Below are positions 18,071-26,983 of a stretch of 64,000 nt of DNA, one piece after another. Source of the DNA: Bacteroidales bacterium (lineage in GTDB: Bacteria; Bacteroidota; Bacteroidia; Bacteroidales; F082); contig JACCQN010000001.1 in assembly GCA_015709215.1 (NCBI GenBank), positions 62,001 through 126,000 of the forward strand, read 5' to 3'. Below the pieces are notes generated by a model. The model had not been told where the DNA came from. It searched no databases and saw only the letters and a program-made list of their open reading frames with translations. Both the position numbers and the translations under genes were made by a program. Every line of letters begins with the position of its first letter. The first letter of the stretch is position 1.

Positions 18071-18387
18071 TCTTGCACCGGCATGATGCCTTTGGCCGAA
18101 GGCTTACTTTTAATCGCATGATTCGCATCAAAGTGCGCACATGTTGCCTTCCTTACCTGAAGTCCTAATTTGCAGCGCTCTTTGGCCATCCGGCGAGTGC
18201 CTCGGGTTGAATCTTCAAGGTACAATCGATCAAGTTCTTTCATCAAAAGCAAATCTTTTTCATCCTTCACAGCTGGTGTGTAATATAGCGTGCTGCGTGC
18301 CAGTCCTAACATCTCGCACTGATGACATATGCTCAAAGCCCCTTGACCCCTGTCTATTAAGCCTTTGCGTATTGATAAGGGTGTCAT
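18071..18387 (-). pseudogene. IS3-family transposase OrfB, truncated and frameshifted
   Basis: The first 70 residues are a normal OrfB N-terminus: MTPLSIRKGLIDRGQGALSI, then LARSTLYYTP and LMKELDRLYLEDSTRGTRRM. After LQVRK the frame shifts by one base; the correct continuation (RQHVRTLMRIMRLKVSLRP) lies in the neighbouring frame. The rve integrase core with the DDE residues is wholly missing because the element is cut at about 18070. The gene cannot encode a working transposase. Confidence 0.8.
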
Positions 18388-18671
18388 AGCAATTTTTTTT
18401 TTAACCAGTTATTATCCGCAGTTAATTGACCAATTTGTTGTACAAGGTCTTCTTTCTCCTTTTTAAGTAGGCTTATTTGCTCTTTTTCTTCATTCCCGGA
18501 GTCAAATACTTTTCCGGCATTTGCCAAAAATTCCTTCTTCCAGCGCGATACCTGATTGGGATGTATCTGGTATTGTTGCGCTATTTCTGAAACAGTTTTG
18601 ATTTCTTTGATCGCTTCAAGGGCTACCTGGGCCTTGAATTCTGAGCTTAATGTTCTTCTTGTTCTTTTCAT
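18384..18671 (-). CDS. IS3-family transposase OrfA (helix-turn-helix subunit)
   Basis: The 95-aa protein is an intact HTH_Tnp_1 subunit that binds the IS ends. RRTLSSEFKAQVALEAIKEI, the helix-turn-helix TVSEIAQQYQIHPNQVSRWK and a C-terminal leucine-zipper-like coiled coil (LLKKEKEDLVQQIGQLTADN) follow the IS3 OrfA plan. Its TGA overlaps the OrfB ATG by 4 nt, right after the A10 slippery run (NNWLKKKLL). Because orfB is destroyed, any protein made could only compete for binding sites, and it is probably non-functional in transposition. Confidence 0.88.
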   Translation of the reverse strand: MKRTRRTLSSEFKAQVALEAIKEIKTVSEIAQQYQIHPNQVSRWKKEFLANAGKVFDSGNEEKEQISLLKKEKEDLVQQIGQLTADNNWLKKKLL

Positions 18672-18771
18672 CTTGACAGAATTTTAGTTAATAAAATTAA
18701 TCATTTTTTCTGTCCAGTTTTTTTAGACCACTTCAGTATTAAATGATAAAGCGTCCGCAAAGGGACTTTTT

Positions 18772-19305
18772 CTAATTTCCACTTAATGTTCCCTTAAACG
18801 TTTTTCTGAAAGTTTCCCAATCTTGTTTTTCATAGTGCCCACCTCCAAAATAATGTATCACCGGCTCAAAGTTTTGTGGAGGGAAAAAGCCGGGCACAAC
18901 ACTGATAATTTTCATTTCTTCGTTCATAAACACATAACTGGGATACGACATTTTTCCGCGCAGAAGCGCTTGAGCCAGTTCGTGTGAGCTACGTGATTTT
19001 CCAGGATTGGGATTTACAAAAGTACGATTGGCATATATGATCGTATCCGATCGTTCCGCATCAAATTTCACCATATAGAAGTTGTCTTGCATATAAGCAG
19101 CAATCTCGGGGTGAGCGAAGGTTTCTTTGTCCATTTTTTTGCACCAGCCGCACCAGTCGGTGTACATATCGATAAACATCTTTTTGGGATGAGTCTTCAT
19201 TTTGACAACTGCTGTTTCAAAATCCAGCCATTCTATCTTTGCTTCCTGAGCGGGGAGTGTCAAGGAGAAAGATATTGAAAGTATAAATAATACAAGAAAT
19301 TTCAT
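18772..19305 (-). CDS. Secreted thioredoxin-like protein
   Basis: This 177-aa periplasmic protein has a signal peptide (1-19, cut after TLPAQ) and a thioredoxin fold. Its redox motif is WCGWCKKM (Cys at about 51 and 54), preceded by KKMFIDMYTD as in the DUF255/thioredoxin_7 group. A cis-Pro appears in MSYPSYVFMNE. It likely reduces disulfides in the periplasm, perhaps during protein quality control or cytochrome maturation; the partner is unknown. It starts 14 nt after the smpB stop and is probably its operon partner. Confidence 0.88.
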   Translation of the reverse strand: MKFLVLFILSISFSLTLPAQEAKIEWLDFETAVVKMKTHPKKMFIDMYTDWCGWCKKMDKETFAHPEIAAYMQDNFYMVKFDAERSDTIIYANRTFVNPNPGKSRSSHELAQALLRGKMSYPSYVFMNEEMKIISVVPGFFPPQNFEPVIHYFGGGHYEKQDWETFRKTFKGTLSGN

Positions 19306-19319
19306 AAGAAAGAGTGAGT

Positions 19320-19772
19320 TTAATACGCTTTTAAACGATCCAACTCGCGTTTGGAATCTTTCTTTTTCAGATCCTCACGCTTGTCATAATTGTGTTTTCC
19401 TTTTGCCAGAGCGATTTCTATCTTTGCCAGTCCGCGCTCATTTATAAAAAGCAACACCGGCACAATGGTATAACCTTTTTCATTCACTTTTGTTCGCCAC
19501 TTTTTCAACTCACGGCTTGTTAAAAGCAATTTGCGGTCGCGTTTGGGGTCGTGATTATTATAAGTACCAAATTTGTATTCCGCAATGTGCATATCACGAA
19601 CAAAGATTTCGTCCTTCAAAAAAACGCAAAACGCCTCATTCAGGCTCACCTTGCCCTCTCTGATCGATTTGATCTCCGTACCGGTGAGCACAATTCCAGC
19701 AACTAGTCTTTCCTCCAGGAAATACTGAAAGCTGGCTTTTTTATTTTTTATTCTGATCGCTTGTGGTTTCAT
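19320..19772 (-). CDS. smpB: SsrA-binding protein SmpB
   Basis: SmpB binds tmRNA and delivers it to stalled ribosomes for trans-translation. The 150-aa protein from ATG 19772 has the usual length; a frame open further to 19799 adds an unlikely MICLTFASA extension. Family motifs are present: [39 protein letters not shown], the central [15 protein letters not shown] and the basic tail ([20 protein letters not shown]) that enters the mRNA channel. It is followed within 14 nt by the thioredoxin-like gene. Confidence 0.97.
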   Translation of the reverse strand: MKPQAIRIKNKKASFQYFLEERLVAGIVLTGTEIKSIREGKVSLNEAFCVFLKDEIFVRDMHIAEYKFGTYNNHDPKRDRKLLLTSRELKKWRTKVNEKGYTIVPVLLFINERGLAKIEIALAKGKHNYDKREDLKKKDSKRELDRLKAY

Positions 19773-19811
19773 TGCAGATGCAAAAGTAAGACAAATCAAA
19801 AAGGTGCCAAC

Positions 19812-19848
19812 AAAAAACGCTCCGACATAAAAATCAGAGCGTTTTTCG
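19812..19848 (-). terminator. Intrinsic terminator after the SPFH gene
   Basis: On the minus strand, AAAAACGCTCTGA (19846-19834) pairs with TCGGAGCGTTTTTT with one mismatch around a short loop. A T-run follows. It lies 14 nt past the SPFH stop codon and separates it from smpB. Confidence 0.8.
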
Positions 19849-19861
19849 AGGCATTCGGAAA

Positions 19862-20701
19862 CTATTTATTATCTCCCAGGATAATGGGCAGGCCATCGCC
19901 TGAATTACCAATGATTACCACTTTTGAATTAGGAGATTCTGCAAGTTTCAGGGTTGCATTTATTCCTTTCTCACGAAGAATTGACTCAGTAATACTTTCG
20001 CTCAAAATTTTATTAGCACGCGCTTTCCCCTCAGCATCAATACGCTGGCGTTCGGCTTCCTGCTCGGCCTTTTCGAGCTTAAATTCATATTCCAATGCCT
20101 CCTGCTCCTGCTTGAGTTTGCTTTCGATAGCTGTTTTGATAGTTGGCGGAAGCGTAATAGAACGTATCAGCACCTGATTGAGTTGCACATATTTTTCATC
20201 AAGCAATTTTTTTGTTTCATCAAAAATCTCAATCTGAATGGCATCCCGTTTGGTAGAATAAATCTGCTCCGGAGTGTATCGGCCAACCACAGAACGGGCA
20301 GCTGATCTAAGAGAAGGAATCACGACACGTCGCATATAATCGGTTCCAATCTGAGAATGTAAAAAACCCAGTTTATCCCAATTTGGCTGATACCAGGCCG
20401 AAAAGTCAACCCTGATTTCCAAACCGTTTGAGGATAAAACATTCATTTCTTCAGCTACTTCCTGCTGTCGTGTTTCATAAAGGTACATGGAATTCCAGGG
20501 AGCCAAAAAATGAAAACCCTCCTTGTAAGTCTTTTCCGTGTCGACGCCGCCTGCGAAAAGTTTAAATAAAACGCCGCCATGTCCGGCTGGGATCGTTACC
20601 GTCATTCTACTCCAAAAAATAATAAGCAGCAGCACAGCTCCTACGATGATAGCAATGGGTAAAATCTTTTTAAAATCGAGATTTTGTTGTTGTTGATTCA
20701 T
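19862..20701 (-). CDS. Prohibitin-like SPFH/Band 7 membrane protein
   Basis: This 279-aa protein has one N-terminal membrane anchor (residues 13-30, [18 protein letters not shown]), then a Band 7/SPFH domain (about 34-215) typical of prohibitin homologues: [51 protein letters not shown] coiled-coil arm ([20 protein letters not shown] to about 245) follows. Such proteins form large ring oligomers in the inner membrane that often control FtsH-type proteases or membrane microdomains. The upstream gene ends 18 nt before its start and the two are probably cotranscribed. Confidence 0.9.
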   Translation of the reverse strand: MNQQQQNLDFKKILPIAIIVGAVLLLIIFWSRMTVTIPAGHGGVLFKLFAGGVDTEKTYKEGFHFLAPWNSMYLYETRQQEVAEEMNVLSSNGLEIRVDFSAWYQPNWDKLGFLHSQIGTDYMRRVVIPSLRSAARSVVGRYTPEQIYSTKRDAIQIEIFDETKKLLDEKYVQLNQVLIRSITLPPTIKTAIESKLKQEQEALEYEFKLEKAEQEAERQRIDAEGKARANKILSESITESILREKGINATLKLAESPNSKVVIIGNSGDGLPIILGDNK

Positions 20702-20719
20702 GTGTAAAGTATTTAAGAT

Positions 20720-21580
20720 TTAAAAACTAATTTCATCTAACATTATGTTAACTAATTGATTACGACCATCTTCCATTTCCTCCAGGGCAAGTATTTTTCT
20801 CTGCTTAGGTTGATATTCTAATAATTCAATAGGGTGATTACATCGCCGGATAACATCAGCCTTACTTCCATCTTTTCGCATGCTTATTACATAGTGATAA
20901 TTTTTGTCGGAAGCCCCTACAATTAAGCGAAAGTCAGTTTCTGACCAAATCGCCTGATTCAAATCAAGGGTATCCGATTGAATGGTATCAAAAGGTTTGT
21001 CGTACCAGTGCAATAACTTCAGGACTTTTTTTTCGTGTTCAACAAACGAACATACGATCAACTCATCAGAAGGCGACCAACTGGCATTATCATGCTTTTC
21101 TGTCCCTTCCAGCTGATTCAAATTTTGGTAAATAAAATCAAAGGTGAATAAACTCATTTCCTGCTGATTAGGTCTTTGTCCGCTAAACAATAAGAGGTTC
21201 TCGGTACTGTTCAGTTTAGGGTCGAATGCCAGGATATCCCTATCGGGCATCAACTGTTTGATTTCTTTGTCCTTAGCCTGAAACAACATGCCTCCACATG
21301 CAACAATCAAATCCTCATGCGCCGTCCATAAAGCTTTTTCAGGCTCACTAGTGCAAAATTTAAATTTAAGTTGATGAAGTGCAGATTTTTCAGGATGCCA
21401 TAAAAAAAGATGATTTGTTTCGGCCAACCGACTAACAAAAAAATAAGTTCCGTTTTCTGAGCGTCCGGCATGCTGCACATCCCAGCGGGAATTTAAGAGA
21501 ACCTCTGTTGTTTCAATATCCGACTGCCCATAGGTCAGAACTGGCAAAAGCAAGAAAATTAATAGTCTAAAATGAAACAT
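20720..21580 (-). CDS. Secreted protein with predicted beta-propeller (TolB/WD40-like) repeats
   Basis: The 286-aa protein has a signal peptide (1-18, cut after LTYGQ) and no further membrane segment. The mature part is a chain of short beta-strand units with recurring patterns such as DNASWSPSDELIVCSFVEHE and NQAIWSETDFRLIVGAS, similar to TolB/WD40-like blades (about five). Such folds mostly act as binding platforms in the periplasm. I do not recognise a characterised family. Its stop lies 18 nt before the SPFH gene, implying a shared transcript. Confidence 0.65.
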   Translation of the reverse strand: MFHFRLLIFLLLPVLTYGQSDIETTEVLLNSRWDVQHAGRSENGTYFFVSRLAETNHLFLWHPEKSALHQLKFKFCTSEPEKALWTAHEDLIVACGGMLFQAKDKEIKQLMPDRDILAFDPKLNSTENLLLFSGQRPNQQEMSLFTFDFIYQNLNQLEGTEKHDNASWSPSDELIVCSFVEHEKKVLKLLHWYDKPFDTIQSDTLDLNQAIWSETDFRLIVGASDKNYHYVISMRKDGSKADVIRRCNHPIELLEYQPKQRKILALEEMEDGRNQLVNIMLDEISF

Positions 21581-21631
21581 TTAGCAAAAGTAACATTAAA
21601 GCAGCAAGGTAAGAAATAATTTTCAACAGGT

Positions 21632-23530
21632 TTATAAGCTGCCTTTTATGATTTCCTCAACGATTTCCGGATCGAGTAAGGTGGAAGTATCCCCGAAGTT
21701 CGACTTATGGCCTTCTGCAATTTTTCTCAATATACGGCGCATAATTTTTCCAGATCTTGTTTTAGGCAAACCACTCACAATCTGTATTTTATCAGGTTTA
21801 GCAAAAGGTCCTATCAGCTTGGAAACAGCCATTAGCACAGAATGTTTGATTCCTTCTTCGCCGCCGGTACTGAAATCGGTGCATACCACATAGGCATAAA
21901 TACCCTGACCTTTGATATCATGCGGGAATCCAACCACTGCGGATTCAGTCACCAGCGGGTGCTCGTTGATAGCATTCTCAATTTCTGCTGTTCCCATCCG
22001 GTGTCCCGAAACATTAATCACATCATCTACCCTGCCCAAAATCCTGTAATAACCATCTTCATCACGTTTCACCCCATCGCCGGTGAAATACATGTTTTTA
22101 TAGGTTGAAAAATAAGTTTGAGCAAATCGCTCATGATCGCCCCAAATGGTACGGGCTATCCCCGGCCAGGGATACTTGATACAAAGGTTTCCTTCAACAC
22201 TATTTCCGGTAAGCTCTTTACCTTCAGGATCCACAATCACAGGTTGAACTCCCATAAGCGGCATCGTGGCATACGAGGGTTTGGTAGGAGTGATACCCGC
22301 CAGCGGACTAATCATAATCCCTCCTGTTTCGGTTTGCCACCAGGTATCAACTATTGGGCAGCGGTTTTTACCAATATGATCGTGATACCAGTGCCAGGCT
22401 TCTTCGTTAATTGGCTCTCCAACAGTGCCCAACACTTTAAGACTGGTTAAATGTTTGCCGTCGAGCCATTCCATTCCCATAGCCATTAACGAGCGAATTG
22501 CTGTAGGTGCAGTATAAAACTGATTAACCTTATGTTTGTCAACAATTTCCCAAAAGCGTGCAGCATCAGGCCAGGTAGGAATGCCCTCGAACATCAAACT
22601 TGTTGCACCATTAAGCAAGGGGCCATACACCAAATAACTGTGTCCGGTGATCCAGCCGATATCAGCACTACAGAAATATACATCGCCATCGCCATATTGA
22701 AATACGTTTCGGAAGGTGTAAGCGGTATAAACCATATAACCAGCTGTGGTATGAACCAGACCTTTGGGTTTACCGGTAGATCCGCTGGTGTAAAGGATGA
22801 AGAGCGGATCTTCAGCATCCAGTATTTCTGCCTGATTTTCGCTAGAAACCCCATCAACAAAATCATCCCACCAGATGTCTCTTCCAGCTTTCATTTCTAC
22901 ATTTTCGCCAGTTCTTTTCAAAACGACGGCTTGTTTCACGCAATTACAACCTTCCATGGCTTCATCAGCAATAGCTTTGAGCGGTATAATTTTATTTCCC
23001 CTAAAACCACCATCAGCCGTAATCAAAACTGTTGCACCGGCATCCAGCATTCTGTCGGCCAGAGAATGGGCCGAAAATCCAGCAAAAACAATAGAATGTA
23101 TTGCTCCAATCCTTGCACAAGCCAGCATTGCAATTACCAATTCAGGAACCATGGGCAAATAAATCCCTACCCGATCACCTTTTTTAACGCCGGCACGCAG
23201 CAAGGCATTGGAAAACCGTTTCACTTCATCAAAAAGCTCTTGATAAGTCAATTCCCTCACCGATTCAGCCGGATCATTGGGCTCCCAGATCAATGCTTTT
23301 TGGTTGCTTCGGTAAAACAAATGCCGCTCAAAAATGTTTTCTGTGATATTCAGTTTTGCCCCGGAAAACCATTCTACACGAGCCTTTTCGAAATCCCAGT
23401 CAAGGACGCAGTTCCATTTTTTTCGCCAGAAAAAACTATCAGCCACATGAGCCCAAAAACCAGTTGGGTTAGTTACACTTTTTTGATATTCAAAGATATA
23501 GCCACCCAGAGTGGAAATTTGTGGTACCAT
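21632..23530 (-). CDS. acs: Acetyl-CoA synthetase (AMP-forming)
   Basis: The enzyme activates acetate with ATP and CoA via acetyl-AMP. At 632 aa it is slightly shorter than E. coli Acs (652). The AMP-binding loop is LFILYTSGSTGKPKGLVHT, the acetate-pocket and adenine motifs are VDTWWQTETGG and YFTGDGVKRDEDGYYRILGR, and the C-terminal domain ends with LPKTRSGKIMRR, where Lys595 is the catalytic lysine that is acetylated by Pat-type enzymes in other bacteria. The N-terminal ACAS_N segment (FWAHVADSFFWRKKW) is present. It stands alone, transcribed away from the monooxygenase gene. Confidence 0.97.
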   Translation of the reverse strand: MVPQISTLGGYIFEYQKSVTNPTGFWAHVADSFFWRKKWNCVLDWDFEKARVEWFSGAKLNITENIFERHLFYRSNQKALIWEPNDPAESVRELTYQELFDEVKRFSNALLRAGVKKGDRVGIYLPMVPELVIAMLACARIGAIHSIVFAGFSAHSLADRMLDAGATVLITADGGFRGNKIIPLKAIADEAMEGCNCVKQAVVLKRTGENVEMKAGRDIWWDDFVDGVSSENQAEILDAEDPLFILYTSGSTGKPKGLVHTTAGYMVYTAYTFRNVFQYGDGDVYFCSADIGWITGHSYLVYGPLLNGATSLMFEGIPTWPDAARFWEIVDKHKVNQFYTAPTAIRSLMAMGMEWLDGKHLTSLKVLGTVGEPINEEAWHWYHDHIGKNRCPIVDTWWQTETGGIMISPLAGITPTKPSYATMPLMGVQPVIVDPEGKELTGNSVEGNLCIKYPWPGIARTIWGDHERFAQTYFSTYKNMYFTGDGVKRDEDGYYRILGRVDDVINVSGHRMGTAEIENAINEHPLVTESAVVGFPHDIKGQGIYAYVVCTDFSTGGEEGIKHSVLMAVSKLIGPFAKPDKIQIVSGLPKTRSGKIMRRILRKIAEGHKSNFGDTSTLLDPEIVEEIIKGSL

Positions 23531-23770
23531 ACGTGAAGGTTATTTAATTGTTATTATTCAGCCTGATTTGAAGTCGATCAAACGACCCTTCAAAGTATAA
23601 AAGTAGAAAAAATCTCTGATAAACATAACACTCGCTTTCTAATTTTCTATAAGCTCCCTGATTTGAAGTACCGTACTTGTTTAAAATACCTAAAACAAGG
23701 GATGGCAGTGCTGCTTCAAATCACTTTGTTTTGTAACGCAATTTTTGATTAATACCACTAACTAAAAAAT

Positions 23771-24091
23771 ATGTTTGTAGCCATAAATTACATCAGCTGT
23801 CAGGAAAACTATAAAAGCCGATTTGAGGAATTATTTTCCACACGCGCTGGAGCCATTGATACAATGCCCGGTTTTCAACATATGTACGTACTCAAACCCA
23901 GCGATCAACAATCAGAATACCTGATTGTTAGCCATTGGGATAATGAGGAACACTTCAGGGCATGGACTTCTTCCGAAGCGTTTATCAAAGGGCATAAAAG
24001 AGGTTTCAAAGACATTGAAGAAGCAGTGAAAAAAGGTCTGGAACCACCCATGAAAAGTAGTTTTAAAACCTACGAAATACTGACACGATAA
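23771..24091 (+). CDS. HmoA-like antibiotic biosynthesis monooxygenase domain protein
   Basis: This 106-aa ABM-fold protein resembles HmoA/IsdG-type haem-degrading monooxygenases: MFVAINYISCQENYKSRFEE, then the HWDNEEHFRAWTSSEAFIKG motif and a final His in GHKRG that may correspond to the haem-contact region. Family members cleave haem to release iron, though others oxidise small aromatic substrates, and the catalytic Asn is not certain here. No signal peptide is present, so it is cytoplasmic. It is monocistronic and converges with the thiamine-type TonB receptor. Confidence 0.8.
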   Translation: MFVAINYISCQENYKSRFEELFSTRAGAIDTMPGFQHMYVLKPSDQQSEYLIVSHWDNEEHFRAWTSSEAFIKGHKRGFKDIEEAVKKGLEPPMKSSFKTYEILTR

Positions 24092-24127
24092 AAAACGGCT
24101 TAAGACAATCAGGCCGGATTTTTTCAT
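24092..24127. terminator. Intrinsic terminator between the monooxygenase and TonB receptor genes
   Basis: AAAAAACGGC (24092-24101) and GCCGGATTTTTT form a short GC stem with A/T arms and U-tracts in both directions. It sits between two convergent genes. Confidence 0.65.
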
Positions 24128-24137
24128 GATATGCCCA

Positions 24138-26567
24138 TTAAAACATCACCGATAATCCAATAATACCATGTAAAAGTGCTTGTGGGAAATAGCCATCCAT
24201 AGTATATTCTTCACCATCAACTACATACTGATAAACCCATCCATTGGTTTCGTACCAGGTACTTGCGATATTATTCAATTGGAGTTTCAGTTCAAGTTTT
24301 TTGAATAAGGTTTGCGGAATCTCATAACGCATATTAACATTGGAAACAAAATAGGGATCAAGGCTTCTATCCTTATTCGAGGTATTATCAAGGTATTGCC
24401 TGCTCACATAACTACCTGTAAAATCAAGCGCCAGACCCGCAATCGGACGCACACCAATTGTGAATCCACCAACCACAGCCGGTGAAAACGAAATATCAGT
24501 GGTGCCCAATTCATAAGCATATTGATAAGGTTGGTTTTCAGGATCATCCCAGTAATTCCAATTATCCACATAATGTGTATAATTTAAAATCTTATTGACA
24601 CTTAAGCTAAGATGACCGCCAACTGAGACCATCCTGCTGATGCTGTAATCAATACTGTTTTCAACTCCAAGCCTGTAACTTTTGGGGACATTCGTCATGA
24701 TGGCAGCACCCACATTGTTGATCTTTCCGGTAAGCACAAGCTGATTATTGTAATCCATAAAATACACATTCGAACTAATTCTGATTTTTTGGCTGTTATA
24801 GCTATAACCGGCTTCAAGATTAAGCAGCTGTTCATGTGTAATCGTCTGGCCGGGATCAGCATCCTGATAAACCGAACGGTTTGGTTCGCGATGCGAAACA
24901 GCAATTGATACATATGCCTGATGGTTTTTATTAATCGTATAAAACAAACCTGCTTTAGGATTAAAAAAATCGAATGTATGTTCCTGACTGATATCCCTCA
25001 GGTCGTCGTGTATTCCACTTATTTTATAATCAATATGACGATACTGCAAGTCAACAAAAGCGCTAAAGGCTTCATTAATAGTAAAAAGGCTTTTCAAATA
25101 GATGTTATAATCCGTTTTTAAGCCTTTACTAGTGTACCAGGGCTTGTTGTTCATACTTTCGGAGGCAAACTGAGCCCAGCTGATGTAGCCAAAATGATCG
25201 CCATCGTATCGATTCCAGCCAGCACCTAAAGTACTATTGAAACGCTTTTTTTGATGTTGAAGCGCCAGGTTAAACCCATAAAAAATGTTATCAAGCCATT
25301 TCTGCTGGATAAGATCGGTGCGTCTGATTGTGTCCAAACCAATCACCACATCCGGAAGCGCATAATCACTGAATTTCTGCTGATTTTTCCAACTTTCGTA
25401 ATAACCCCGTCCTTTTGTCAGGAATGCCGCTCCACTCAGTTGCAGCTGATTGTTAAACTGATGCGCCAGATGTAATTGATAGTAATCCTGCTGATAATTA
25501 TCAGTCTGATTTTGATAATAACCAACAAGTTCGCCGTCAGTGTTAAACATTTCGCCAGACGGATTATACCGTCTTCCGGAAGTAGTTTTCAGGCTATCTT
25601 TGGGAGCGCCGATCCAGGCCTGATAGGTAACTTCTTTACCACTTGTAGCAATTATTTTGACCAAAGTATTTGCATTTGACCATGAACCGGAAAGGTAGTA
25701 CGATTTCAGATCAGCCCATCCCCTATCCACAAATCCGTCAGAAGAAATCTTACTCAGCCGGCCATTAAGCGCAAAACCCTGCTTGTTTCGGCCAGTAGAA
25801 AAATTAAGGCTGTTGCGAAAAGTATTAAACGAACCCGCCTGCGATTCCATACGGGCAAAAGCGATTGCTGATGGTGCATCTGTTTTGATGTTGAGACTGG
25901 CACCAAAAGCTGCGGCTCCATTAGCCGAAGTGCCTACACCGCGCTGAATATGAATATTATCCACTGAAGCCGCAAAATCTGGCAGGTTTACAAAGAAAAC
26001 CCCATGCGATTCGGGATCATTCACCGGCACACCATTCATTGTTACGTTGATTCGCGTAATATCTGTCCCCCTGATACGGAGACTTGTATAACCAATTCCT
26101 GTTCCGGCATCAGAACTAACCACCAACGAAGGAGTTTGCTGTAACAAATAAGGCAAATCGGCGCCACTGTTGTTCTTATTGATATCAGCAGCATCCAGCA
26201 CGCTGTAAGTCAATGGTGTTTTTGGTTCAGGACGCGAAGCACGCACCACAACTTCATCCTGTAAAAAGGATGCAGGACTCAGCAAAATCGTCAAAGTTTC
26301 ATCCTTAGATAGTGAAATGTTTTTTGTAACAGTCTCAAAACCAACATAACTAACAGTTAAAACATAGGATCCTGATTGCAGCTTATGAAAAGTAAATTGT
26401 CCTTCGGCATCAGAAATTAAGTGCTGATTTCCGGGATCAAGCAACAAATGAGCACCACTGAGCGGTTCATTGTCGTCAATGGTAAACACACTACCCTTAA
26501 GTGTAAATTGTGCTGCAAGTCCTAAAGGTAGCAGCAACATTGCCAGTAAAAAGTTTTTGTTGAACAT
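24138..26567 (-). CDS. TonB-dependent outer-membrane receptor under TPP riboswitch control (predicted thiamine uptake)
   Basis: This 809-aa transporter has a signal peptide (1-19, cut after GLAAQ) and a CarboxypepD_reg domain (about 22-100, FTLKGSVFTIDDNEPLSGAH). The plug (about 105-230) contains TSLRIRGTDITRINVTMNGV, NDPESHGVFFVNLPDFAASV and IQRGVGTSANGAAAFGAS. The barrel ends in a terminal Phe (IIGLSVMF). A TPP riboswitch in its leader predicts repression by thiamine diphosphate, so the ligand is probably thiamine or a precursor, as for the THI-box-controlled receptors described in Bacteroidota. The usual companions (pnuT, tnr3) are not adjacent. Receptor identity is certain, the ligand is inferred. 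Confidence 0.9.
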   Translation of the reverse strand: MFNKNFLLAMLLLPLGLAAQFTLKGSVFTIDDNEPLSGAHLLLDPGNQHLISDAEGQFTFHKLQSGSYVLTVSYVGFETVTKNISLSKDETLTILLSPASFLQDEVVVRASRPEPKTPLTYSVLDAADINKNNSGADLPYLLQQTPSLVVSSDAGTGIGYTSLRIRGTDITRINVTMNGVPVNDPESHGVFFVNLPDFAASVDNIHIQRGVGTSANGAAAFGASLNIKTDAPSAIAFARMESQAGSFNTFRNSLNFSTGRNKQGFALNGRLSKISSDGFVDRGWADLKSYYLSGSWSNANTLVKIIATSGKEVTYQAWIGAPKDSLKTTSGRRYNPSGEMFNTDGELVGYYQNQTDNYQQDYYQLHLAHQFNNQLQLSGAAFLTKGRGYYESWKNQQKFSDYALPDVVIGLDTIRRTDLIQQKWLDNIFYGFNLALQHQKKRFNSTLGAGWNRYDGDHFGYISWAQFASESMNNKPWYTSKGLKTDYNIYLKSLFTINEAFSAFVDLQYRHIDYKISGIHDDLRDISQEHTFDFFNPKAGLFYTINKNHQAYVSIAVSHREPNRSVYQDADPGQTITHEQLLNLEAGYSYNSQKIRISSNVYFMDYNNQLVLTGKINNVGAAIMTNVPKSYRLGVENSIDYSISRMVSVGGHLSLSVNKILNYTHYVDNWNYWDDPENQPYQYAYELGTTDISFSPAVVGGFTIGVRPIAGLALDFTGSYVSRQYLDNTSNKDRSLDPYFVSNVNMRYEIPQTLFKKLELKLQLNNIASTWYETNGWVYQYVVDGEEYTMDGYFPQALLHGIIGLSVMF

Positions 26568-26628
26568 AACTCTTTGATTTAATTGTTAAACATTTAAATC
26601 AATAGAGGAAAACTGTGAGATTCGTTTG

Positions 26629-26720
26629 TTCCCTACGACGGCATTATCCGTTCAGGTTCAAAGGGTTTGATCTCAGCCTGTCTTTCATCCCGCTCTGGCG
26701 GGCAAAGGCACCCCTATTGT
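26629..26720 (-). promoter_or_regulatory. TPP riboswitch (THI element)
   Basis: On the minus strand AGGGGTGCC opens the element. The conserved CTGAGATCAAACCC and CCTGAACGGATAATGCC segments follow, closing with GTAGGGA, in the order of the THI box. A variable hairpin (CCCGCC-agag-GGCGGG-like arm, about 26688-26703) fills the P3 position. It begins a few nt after the predicted transcript start and lies about 60 nt upstream of the receptor ATG. No T-run follows, so control may act on translation initiation. Confidence 0.95.
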
Positions 26721-26732
26721 GTATTATCGCTG

Positions 26733-26740
26733 CAAAGATA
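26733..26740 (-). promoter_or_regulatory. Bacteroidota -7 element for the TPP-controlled receptor transcript
   Basis: TATCTTTG on the minus strand matches TAnnTTTG and places the transcript start just before the riboswitch. A TTTG-like -33 box at the standard 19-nt spacing is not clear. Confidence 0.55.
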
Positions 26741-26846
26741 AGTTTTTTGCGCTGGTTATTTCAGCAAAATTATCTGATGCGTAATACAAAATCATGTTAT
26801 TCTCTACATTTATAGCACCCTCAACAACTATATTGTATATTGTCTA

Positions 26847-26873
26847 ATGGCTTCAGAAAAAAATTGAAGCCAT
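26847..26873. repeat. 9-bp inverted repeat between divergent transcripts
   Basis: ATGGCTTCA (26847-26855) and its exact complement (26865-26873) enclose a 9-nt loop. It lies between the receptor promoter and the kinase/RapZ operon. It lacks a T-run, so it is more likely an operator or chance hairpin than a terminator. Confidence 0.4.
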
Positions 26874-26983
26874 AAAATCGCTCACAAGCTTTTCCCCTTT
26901 CAACTTCATTTGGTTTTATTGGTTGCTCCAAATTGAGTAATTTAGCGAGCTTAAATTATCTCTCATAACCTGCAACGCGCAAC

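Larger units (their letters stand above)
18071..18737 (-). mobile_element. Truncated IS3-family insertion sequence
   Basis: The left end near 18737 (minus strand: TGAAGTGGTCTAAAAAAACT) is followed by orfA and a broken orfB with the usual IS3 organisation. The right end and most of the catalytic domain are missing, being cut at the IS66 fragment near 18070. A minus-strand A10 run at the orfA/orfB overlap is the expected -1 frameshift signal. Confidence 0.8.

Noticed and set aside
22532-23536. 334-aa open frame on the plus strand
   Set aside because: It lies antisense to acs, whose protein is fully conserved. The frame's product is Cys/His/Asn-rich and has no motifs.
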